Shown piece after piece: positions 1 through 5,149 of a stretch of DNA of 5,149 bases. Source of the DNA: an uncultured Lachnospiraceae bacterium (GTDB lineage Bacteria; Bacillota; Clostridia; Lachnospirales; Lachnospiraceae); NCBI GenBank assembly GCA_945787485.1, contig CALZHV010000158.1, positions 1-5,149 of the forward strand, in the 5' to 3' direction. Position 1 is the first letter of the stretch, and each line of letters starts with the position of its first letter. The position numbers and the translations under genes are program-made. The notes beneath the pieces are model-generated. The model worked only from the letters and a program-made list of their open reading frames with translations. It searched no databases and had not been told where the DNA came from.

Positions 1-876
1 GAACATTCAAAAGATTATGTTGCTGTTCATGGTCATATAGGAAGCACGGCTTCAATTTATTTATCAATTGCTAAAAAGTACGGTCTATATACTATTGCGC
101 ATAGTCATAGTGCAGGGAAGATAATAAGTGTAAAGGATATTGTTTATAAAGTAATGTCATATAATACCCGAAATGTTGCTGATTATTTTTTTGGCTGTTC
201 AGAACTTGCTGGGATTAAGCGTTATGGAATAAAGGTTGTAGCTAATCCGAAAAAGTTTTCAGTATTGAACAATGCTATCGAAGTGAACAGATTTGTTTTC
301 AATAAGGAGACTCGAAGCAAAATTCGTAGAGAATTTTTAATTGATGATAGTCAACTTGTGATTGGACATATAGGTAGATTTGACAAGGCAAAAAACCAAA
401 CATTTTTAGTGAATATTTTTAATGAATTTCAAAAAAATGATAAGAATGCTAAGCTTATTTTGGTAGGAACCGGTGAAAATATAGAATTTATAAGAGCGCA
501 AATAAGTGATTTCGGGCTTGATAGTAATGTTATTTTAACGGGTGTTCGTTCTGATGCATATGACTTGCTACAGGCGTTTGATTTATTTGTATTTCCATCA
601 ATATATGAAGGTCTACCAGTCACGGTAATTGAAGCTCAGGCTGCCGGATTAAAATGCTTGTTGTCATCTACAATAACAAACGAGGTTGATATAACAGGTT
701 TAGTTGAATATATGAGCTTAAATAGTCCTGCAAGTGAATGGGCGAAGAAAATATCGGATATGCTTCCTTATGACAGAACCGACACATCTGAGAAAATAAA
801 AAACGCTGGATATGATATAATGACAACAGCACAGCAACTTACGGATTTTTATTTAAACATACAGGAGAAAATATGA
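1..876 (+). CDS. GT4-family glycosyltransferase (EpsF/CapM-like), 5'-truncated
   Basis: A retaining GT-B glycosyltransferase that would transfer a sugar from a nucleotide donor to a lipid-linked glycan intermediate in the cytoplasm. The reading frame is open from base 1, so the start lies upstream; the ATG at 154 is internal. Of the 291 visible residues, HGHIG (10-14) and AHSHS (33-37) match the N-terminal acceptor-domain motifs of the family, where the second is usually AHSHN. The C-terminal donor domain shows GHIGRFDKAKNQ (122-133), the LVGTG turn (about 154-158) and FPSIYEGLPVTVIE (198-211), whose E203 and E211 form the EX7E catalytic/nucleotide-binding motif. Family members are about 360-370 residues, so roughly 70-80 are missing at the N-terminus. 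The stop overlaps the next start by four bases (ATGA). Family assignment is firm; donor and acceptor sugars cannot be read from sequence. Confidence 0.93.
   Translation, partial: EHSKDYVAVHGHIGSTASIYLSIAKKYGLYTIAHSHSAGKIISVKDIVYKVMSYNTRNVADYFFGCSELAGIKRYGIKVVANPKKFSVLNNAIEVNRFVFNKETRSKIRREFLIDDSQLVIGHIGRFDKAKNQTFLVNIFNEFQKNDKNAKLILVGTGENIEFIRAQISDFGLDSNVILTGVRSDAYDLLQAFDLFVFPSIYEGLPVTVIEAQAAGLKCLLSSTITNEVDITGLVEYMSLNSPASEWAKKISDMLPYDRTDTSEKIKNAGYDIMTTAQQLTDFYLNIQEKI
863..867 (+). promoter_or_regulatory. Ribosome binding site for the GT2 gene
   Basis: AGGAG lies five bases before the ATG at 873, inside the 3' end of the preceding gene. It supports that start, which overlaps the upstream stop as ATGA and so probably allows re-initiation by terminating ribosomes. 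Confidence 0.75.
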
Positions 877-1778
877 ACAAAAAAACATTAACTGTATTTA
901 CACCTGCTTATAATCGTGGGTATATAATCAAAAATTGTTATGCTAGTCTTTGTAGACAAACATGTAAAGATTTTATATGGCTTGTGATTGATGACGGTTC
1001 AACGGATAATACTGCCGAGCTTATTAAGGAATGGCAAAAAAAGGATAATGGTTTTGAAATAAGATATATATATAAAGAAAACGGCGGTATGCATACTGCT
1101 CATAACACTGCTTATGAGAATATTGATACAGAATTGAATGTATGTATTGATTCTGATGATTACATGACAGATGATGCTGTTGAAATGATTCTCGATTGTT
1201 GGGCAAAAAACAAAAAAGAGAAATGTGCTGGTATTGTTGCATTGGATGTAAATGCAAAAAACGGCGAAGTTTTAGGCACAGAACTTGATGAAAGCGTAAA
1301 GAATTTTAATCTTGACGATTATTATCACAATGGTGGAGCCGGTGATAAAAAGCTTATATATCGAACGGATGTAATAAATAAATATCCGCCATATCCTGTT
1401 TTCGAGGGTGAAAAATATGTTTCTCTTGCATATAAATATAGATTAATTGGTAAAGATTACTATCTTGCTGTTTTGAATAAACCGGTTTGTGTGGTTGATT
1501 ATCAGGAGGATGGTTCAAGCCTTAATATGTACAAACAGTATTTGAAAAATCCCAGGGGCTTTGCTTTCATCCGTAAAATTAATATGCAATATATCGATGA
1601 TCCGAAAAGAAATTTTATTGATTGTATTCATTATGTTTCAAGCAGTATTATTTCAAAGAATAAGCACTTTGTTAAAGAATCACCCAAAAAGTTAATGACT
1701 GTTTGTGCAATTCCCTTTGGGATTGCATTAACAGTACTTATTAAGAAAAAATCAAAATCTTTTATGAAAGTAAATTGA
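873..1778 (+). CDS. GT2-family glycosyltransferase (GT-A fold)
   Basis: An inverting, metal-dependent glycosyltransferase, expected to add one sugar of the repeat unit at the inner face of the membrane. The 301-residue protein opens with the GT2 signature TVFTPAYNR (7-15). DDGSTDNT (40-47) is the nucleotide-binding loop, ENGGMHTAHN (69-78) the usual mid-domain motif, and DSDD (93-96) the DXD metal/donor site. Downstream, FEGEKYVSLAYKYR (177-190) and DYQEDGSS (209-216) match the acceptor-side region of a common Firmicute GT2 subgroup. All expected residues are present and the length is normal. Near the C-terminus a hydrophobic stretch (274-290) is flanked by lysines on both sides and could anchor the enzyme to the membrane. 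The start is supported by AGGAG and by TVFTPAYNR falling close to the N-terminus, as is usual. Sugar specificity is not predictable. Confidence 0.94.
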   Translation: MNKKTLTVFTPAYNRGYIIKNCYASLCRQTCKDFIWLVIDDGSTDNTAELIKEWQKKDNGFEIRYIYKENGGMHTAHNTAYENIDTELNVCIDSDDYMTDDAVEMILDCWAKNKKEKCAGIVALDVNAKNGEVLGTELDESVKNFNLDDYYHNGGAGDKKLIYRTDVINKYPPYPVFEGEKYVSLAYKYRLIGKDYYLAVLNKPVCVVDYQEDGSSLNMYKQYLKNPRGFAFIRKINMQYIDDPKRNFIDCIHYVSSSIISKNKHFVKESPKKLMTVCAIPFGIALTVLIKKKSKSFMKVN

Positions 1779-1779
1779 C

Positions 1780-2991
1780 ATGAAAAAGAAAGTATTTATT
1801 TTTTCTCACGCTATGGAAATTGGCGGTGCAGAAAGAGCATTGCTTGGTTTATTGACAAGCTTTGATTATTCAAAATATGAAGTCGATTTGTTCTTGATGC
1901 AGCATAGCGGAGAATTGATGTCGTTAATACCGAAGCAAGTAAATTTATTGCCTGAAATACCCCAATACAGTGCAATAATGAAGCCTATGGTTACTGCGTT
2001 GAAGCAGGGGCAGTTGAAAATTGTTGCAGGTAGAATTATTGGTAAAATAAAAGCAAAGCAATTTAATAAAAGAATGGGATTCCAAGATAGCTTTGCTGTA
2101 TTCGATTATAGCCATAAATATACAAAAAAGTATTTACCTGTAATCTCAAATACTCAATATGATTTGGCAATTAGTTTTTTGATGCCTCATTATATCGTAC
2201 AAGAAAAAGTTCAGGCAAAAAAGAAAATTGCTTGGATACATACTGATTATTCAATTTGTAATTTGGATGTTGAATCGGAAACTGCTATCTGGTCAAAATA
2301 TGACAATATTATTTCTATTTCCGATGATGTTACAAAAGCGTTTTTAACTAAATTTCCGAGCTTGGAGAATAAGATTGTATATATAGAAAATATCTTATCA
2401 AAAGGTTTTATAGACGGACAAGCCGATTTAATTGATGTTAGAAACGAGATGGATATTTCGACTGTTAAGTTACTCTCTGTCGGTCGTTTTTCTGAAGCAA
2501 AAAAGTTTGACGAAGTTCCACAAATTGCAAGTATAATCAAGTCAAAAGGTATAGATTTCAAATGGTACATAATCGGATACGGCGGCGAAGAGGAATTAAT
2601 TCGTTCAAAAATATCCGAGTTTGGTATGGAAGATACAGTTATTATTCTCGGTAAAAAAGATAACCCGTATCCGTATATTAAGGCTTGTGATATTTATTTA
2701 CAACCTTCAAGATATGAAGGAAAGGCTGTTACTGTTCACGAAGCGTTGATACTTAACAAGCCTGTTATTATTACAGATTATCCAACAGCACACAGTCAGT
2801 TAAAGGATGGATTTGACGGAATAATTGTTCCTATGGATATAGAAGGCTCTGCAAATGAAATTGCAAGAGTGATTAAAGATAAAGAATTACAACAAAATTT
2901 GATTAGCAATATGCAATCAACAAATTATTCAAATGAAAGCGAAATAAAAAAATTATATGAATTAATAAATAAATTGAGGCTATTAGAATGA
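1780..2991 (+). CDS. GT4-family glycosyltransferase
   Basis: A complete GT-B glycosyltransferase of 403 residues, probably acting on the same lipid-linked glycan as its neighbours. The N-terminal domain begins with FIFSHAMEIGGAERALLGLL (6-25), where GGAE is the typical glycine-rich turn. WIHTDYS (152-158) is the family's conserved WIH(T)D element. A lysine-rich, partly hydrophobic segment at about 73-120 may contact the membrane or lipid acceptor (inference). The donor domain has SVGRFSEAKKFD (233-244), IIGYGGEEE (264-272) and PSRYEGKAVTVHE (309-321), with E313 and E321 forming EX7E. Paralogy to the first gene is limited to shared fold motifs; it is not a recent duplicate. Only one base separates it from the previous stop. 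No strong Shine-Dalgarno is visible (GAAAG at 1766-1770), so coupling to upstream translation is likely. The 3' end overlaps the next gene by four bases. Confidence 0.95.
   Translation: MKKKVFIFSHAMEIGGAERALLGLLTSFDYSKYEVDLFLMQHSGELMSLIPKQVNLLPEIPQYSAIMKPMVTALKQGQLKIVAGRIIGKIKAKQFNKRMGFQDSFAVFDYSHKYTKKYLPVISNTQYDLAISFLMPHYIVQEKVQAKKKIAWIHTDYSICNLDVESETAIWSKYDNIISISDDVTKAFLTKFPSLENKIVYIENILSKGFIDGQADLIDVRNEMDISTVKLLSVGRFSEAKKFDEVPQIASIIKSKGIDFKWYIIGYGGEEELIRSKISEFGMEDTVIILGKKDNPYPYIKACDIYLQPSRYEGKAVTVHEALILNKPVIITDYPTAHSQLKDGFDGIIVPMDIEGSANEIARVIKDKELQQNLISNMQSTNYSNESEIKKLYELINKLRLLE
2976..2979 (+). promoter_or_regulatory. Ribosome binding site for the acyltransferase gene
   Basis: GAGG lies eight bases before the ATG at 2988 and decides that start over the in-frame ATG codons at 3018 (Met11) and 3078 (Met31). 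The start overlaps the upstream TGA as ATGA. Confidence 0.7.
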
Positions 2992-3524
2992 AACCGTATT
3001 TTCTTGTTTTCTGTAATATGGTCAAATTTACCTTGAAAAAATTAAAGTGCCAAAATCTTGAAGTAGATGGTGTTCAAATGTTTGACAAAAAATCGAAATT
3101 ATTATTCAACAAGAATTGTAATGTAATTATTGGCAAGCATACAGTATCAGATGGAAGATGTGTTATTGTCGTGGATGAAGGTGCGAAGCTTTTAATAGGT
3201 AATAATTGTTACTTTAACGAGGATGCTATGATAAGTGTTAAATCTTCTGTTAAAATTGGTAACGGGGTTAAATTTGGTCCAAATGTAAAAGTGTTTGATA
3301 ATAATCATTTGTTTTCAAAGGAAAGCGGCGTATCAGACTCTCATAATTCATCACCAATTGTTATTGGTGACAATACCTGGTTAGCTTCAAATGTTGTTGT
3401 TTTAAAGGGAACTACTATTGGAAAAAACTGTGTTATTGGAGCGAATTGTGTTGTTAAGGGCGATATACCTGATTGTTCAATTGTTACAAATTCCGGAGAG
3501 TTAAAAATTAAGCCAATGGAGTAA
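2988..3524 (+). CDS. Hexapeptide-repeat (LbH) acyltransferase, probable sugar O-acetyltransferase
   Basis: A 178-residue member of the NodL/LacA/CysE-like left-handed beta-helix acyltransferases. These transfer an acetyl group, usually from acetyl-CoA, to a hydroxyl and work as cytoplasmic trimers. Imperfect hexapeptide repeats run from about 66 to 101 (AKLLIGNNC, VKIGNGVKFGPNVKV). A loop with DNNH (104-107) follows, and H107 is the likely catalytic histidine. The second repeat block covers about 124-157 (IVIGDNTWLASNVVVLKGTTIG, CVIGANCVVKGDIP). The residues before the helix (about 1-45) are not a recognised domain, and 1-21 is hydrophobic and basic, perhaps a membrane-facing helix. The protein has eight cysteines, high for this size. 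Its place between glycosyltransferase genes suggests it acetylates a sugar of the glycan. An amino-sugar N-acetyltransferase cannot be excluded. Confidence 0.9.
   Translation: MKPYFLVFCNMVKFTLKKLKCQNLEVDGVQMFDKKSKLLFNKNCNVIIGKHTVSDGRCVIVVDEGAKLLIGNNCYFNEDAMISVKSSVKIGNGVKFGPNVKVFDNNHLFSKESGVSDSHNSSPIVIGDNTWLASNVVVLKGTTIGKNCVIGANCVVKGDIPDCSIVTNSGELKIKPME
3518..3521 (+). promoter_or_regulatory. Ribosome binding site for the GT32-type gene
   Basis: GGAG lies seven bases before the ATG at 3529. It overlaps the last sense codon of the acyltransferase gene, whose stop falls inside the spacer. Confidence 0.75.
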
Positions 3525-3528
3525 AATT

Positions 3529-4248
3529 ATGATTCCTAAAAAAATTCATTATTTTTGGTTTGGCGGAAATGAAAAACCAAAATCAGTTGTAAAGTGTATA
3601 GATAGCTGGAAAAAATATTGTCCGGATTACGAAATATTTGAGTGGAATGAAACCAATTTTGATGTCCATTGTATGCCGTTTGTTGAACAGGCTTATGAAG
3701 CAAAGAAGTATGCTTTTGTTAGCGATGTTGCTCGTTTAATTGTTGTTTACGAGCAGGGCGGAATATATATGGATACGGATGTTGAGGTATTAAAGCCGCT
3801 TGATGATTTGCTCAAAAATAAAGCATATATGAGCTTTGAAAATAATGAATATGTTAATTCAGGACAAGGATTTGGTTCTCAAGCAGGAGTTCATTTTTTT
3901 AAGGAACATATTGATGAATATAGAGACGAGGTATTCATTAAAGAAGACGGCTCATTTAATATGCTCGGATGTCCGACAGTTGCTACAAGACTGTTGGAGA
4001 AAAAAGGTATAGAGTTGAACGGCAAAGAGCAGATTATTGATGATGTCCATATTTATCCGGCGGAGTATTTCAATCCTTATGATAGTATTACAGGAAGACT
4101 GAAAAAAACATCAAATACATATTCTATTCATTGGTATGACCAAAGTTGGGGAAATGATTCGAGATTAAAGAAAAGAATAACACAGTTAATACATAGAGTG
4201 TTCGGGAAAAACAGTTTATCTTGGCTTAAAAAAGTATTGGGAAAATAA
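3529..4248 (+). CDS. GT32-type glycosyltransferase (DXD sugar-binding, capsular polysaccharide type)
   Basis: A 239-residue GT-A glycosyltransferase of the Gly_transf_sug/OCH1-related class, widespread in bacterial capsule and exopolysaccharide loci. It opens with IPKKIHYFWFGG (2-13), the family's near-invariant start, followed by CIDSWKKYCPDYEIFEWNE (23-41). The core YAFVSDVARLIVVYEQGG (61-78) leads to IYMDTDVEVLKPLD (79-92), where D82-T-D84 is the metal/nucleotide-sugar DXD motif. SIHWYDQSW (199-207) is the conserved C-terminal histidine-tryptophan element. The tail (about 211-239) is rich in lysine and arginine with hydrophobic residues between them, suggesting peripheral membrane association. 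Length and motifs are normal, with no sign of damage. Four bases separate it from the acyltransferase gene and two from the pyruvyltransferase gene. Relatives use galactose, mannose, glucose or N-acetylated donors, so the sugar cannot be named. Confidence 0.94.
   Translation: MIPKKIHYFWFGGNEKPKSVVKCIDSWKKYCPDYEIFEWNETNFDVHCMPFVEQAYEAKKYAFVSDVARLIVVYEQGGIYMDTDVEVLKPLDDLLKNKAYMSFENNEYVNSGQGFGSQAGVHFFKEHIDEYRDEVFIKEDGSFNMLGCPTVATRLLEKKGIELNGKEQIIDDVHIYPAEYFNPYDSITGRLKKTSNTYSIHWYDQSWGNDSRLKKRITQLIHRVFGKNSLSWLKKVLGK
4239..4242 (+). promoter_or_regulatory. Ribosome binding site for the pyruvyltransferase gene
   Basis: GGGA (continuing into an A run) lies eight bases before the ATG at 4251, within the final codons of the preceding gene. 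It is weaker than the GGAG sites upstream but well placed. Confidence 0.55.
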
Positions 4249-4250
4249 AA

Positions 4251-5149
4251 ATGAAAATTAAAACGATAACATGCCATAAAGTAAATAATCATGGAGCTAA
4301 CCTTCAAGCGGTTGCACTTATGCATTATCTTGAGGATTTAGGTAATGATGTTGAGATAATTGATTATTTCCCCGAATACTTTAAGAATTTTAGACCGTTA
4401 TATTGCGGAACTCCAAAATATGCTGCAAATCCTGTTACAAGGTTCGCCTATATTTGTGCTAAATTTCCAGGTAGATTAAAGTCATATTTAGAATATAAAA
4501 AAAGTGATAGAAAAAAGAATTTTGAAGCTTTTAGAGATAAGTATTATAGATTAACCGATACATATGAAAGTTTTGAAGAACTTAAAGTTAATCCACCTAA
4601 GGCAGATTTATATATTGCCGGTAGTGACCAAATATGGAATACGATGATGAATAACGGTAAGGATCCTGCTTACTATCTTCAATTCGCACCAAAAAATACG
4701 ACTACTGCAACCTATGCAGCTTCATTTTCTGTTTCTGAAATACCGGATGAATTAAAGGAACAGACAAAAAAATATATTAAAAGTATTGACTTTGTGTCCG
4801 TAAGGGAAAAGTCTGCGTTAAAAATACTTGATGATTTAGGTATTCTAAACGGACAAGCTGTTTTAGATCCCGTATTTTTATTAGAAAAAAAACAGTGGTC
4901 AAAAATCGAAAGTAATATAAAACTTGCTGACGAGTATGTCCTTGTCTATGATTTTGAAGGTTCGGACGAAGTTAAAAAATTTGCTGTGAAATATGCCCAA
5001 AAGCATAATTTGAAAATATACTCTTTGTACAAGAATGAATATTGTGATAAGAGTTTTGAGAACTTCGGTCCTGATGTTTTTCTGTCATTAATTAAGAATG
5101 CTGAATTTATTGTGTCAAATAGTTTTCATGCAACTGCATTTTCTCTTAT
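4251..5149 (+). CDS. Polysaccharide pyruvyltransferase family protein, 3'-truncated
   Basis: The first 299 residues of a PS_pyruv_trans (CsaB/WcaK-related) protein. Characterised members transfer the enolpyruvyl moiety of phosphoenolpyruvate to a sugar as a pyruvate ketal, adding a negative charge to the glycan. The N-terminus KIKTITCHKVNNHGANLQAVAL (2-23) carries the N-x-GA-N-LQA motif typical of the Firmicute/Bacteroidetes subgroup. Further family marks are YIAGSDQIWN (121-130), SVREKSAL (183-190), DPVFLL (206-211) and SNSFHATAFSL (289-299). The last holds the conserved SxxFHxxxFS histidine motif, and the window ends there in mid-codon. The usual length of about 350-400 residues implies that 50-100 are missing. 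The start is supported by GGGA and a two-base gap from the previous stop. Pyruvylation is inferred from the family; this subgroup has few tested members. Confidence 0.94.
   Translation, partial: MKIKTITCHKVNNHGANLQAVALMHYLEDLGNDVEIIDYFPEYFKNFRPLYCGTPKYAANPVTRFAYICAKFPGRLKSYLEYKKSDRKKNFEAFRDKYYRLTDTYESFEELKVNPPKADLYIAGSDQIWNTMMNNGKDPAYYLQFAPKNTTTATYAASFSVSEIPDELKEQTKKYIKSIDFVSVREKSALKILDDLGILNGQAVLDPVFLLEKKQWSKIESNIKLADEYVLVYDFEGSDEVKKFAVKYAQKHNLKIYSLYKNEYCDKSFENFGPDVFLSLIKNAEFIVSNSFHATAFSL

Noticed and set aside
429..623. Minus-strand open frame of 64 codons
   Set aside because: It lies wholly inside the first GT4 gene, antisense to its conserved donor domain, and its translation has no recognisable motif.
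154..876. ATG at 154 as the start of a 240-residue glycosyltransferase
   Set aside because: The same frame is open back to base 1 and encodes family motifs (HGHIG, AHSHS) upstream of this ATG, and no good ribosome binding site precedes it. The gene is cut by the window edge.
1024..1257. Minus-strand open frame of 77 codons
   Set aside because: It is antisense to the GT2 catalytic core, low in complexity and rich in His/Gln/Tyr, as expected from the complement of AT-rich coding DNA.
2247..2570. Minus-strand open frame of 107 codons
   Set aside because: It is antisense to the second GT4 gene, which has complete family motifs, and there is no ribosome binding site or recognisable protein signature.
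4128..4325. Minus-strand open frame of 65 codons spanning the GT32/pyruvyltransferase junction
   Set aside because: It is antisense to the ends of two well-supported genes that are only two bases apart, and its translation resembles no known small protein.
4885..4892. Runs of seven to eight A (for example 431-437, 879-885, 1036-1042, 4885-4892) as phase-variation tracts
   Set aside because: They fall at Lys-rich positions throughout an AT-rich coding region, all frames are intact across them, and they are no longer than expected by composition.
1..5149. Internal promoters, terminators or riboswitches
   Set aside because: The largest gap between genes is four bases, and I saw no hairpin followed by a T run at any junction. 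AT-rich -10-like hexamers occur by chance throughout and cannot be supported.

Overview
The window is one uninterrupted stretch of a polysaccharide biosynthesis operon. It holds six genes, all on the + strand. The first is cut at its 5' end and the last at its 3' end. The DNA is AT-rich (GC roughly one third by eye), uses the standard code, and has purine-rich GGAG/GAGG Shine-Dalgarno sequences in front of most starts. That fits a low-GC Firmicute, most likely a clostridial, gut-type anaerobe. This taxonomic call is inference; a Bacteroidetes origin is less likely because those genomes rarely use such ribosome binding sites.

Layout: (1) 1-876, 5'-truncated GT4 glycosyltransferase; (2) 873-1778, GT2 (GT-A fold) glycosyltransferase; (3) 1780-2991, complete GT4 glycosyltransferase; (4) 2988-3524, left-handed beta-helix (hexapeptide-repeat) O-acyltransferase; (5) 3529-4248, GT32-type glycosyltransferase with a DXD motif; (6) 4251-5149, 3'-truncated polysaccharide pyruvyltransferase. 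Two junctions are 4-base ATGA overlaps and the other three gaps are 1, 4 and 2 bases. There is therefore no room for internal promoters or terminators, and the genes are almost certainly co-transcribed and partly translationally coupled.

Together they look like the middle of a capsule, exopolysaccharide or cell-wall glycan locus. Four glycosyltransferases would each add a sugar to a lipid-linked repeat unit at the cytoplasmic face of the membrane. The acyltransferase probably O-acetylates a sugar, and the pyruvyltransferase probably adds a ketal pyruvate, giving a decorated acidic glycan. The initiating phosphoglycosyltransferase, flippase (Wzx), polymerase (Wzy) and regulators are not in the window and would be expected outside it.

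No tRNA, rRNA, mobile element, CRISPR array or long repeat was seen. All gene families here are well known. I did not find a previously undescribed system; the findings are modest points about this particular locus.
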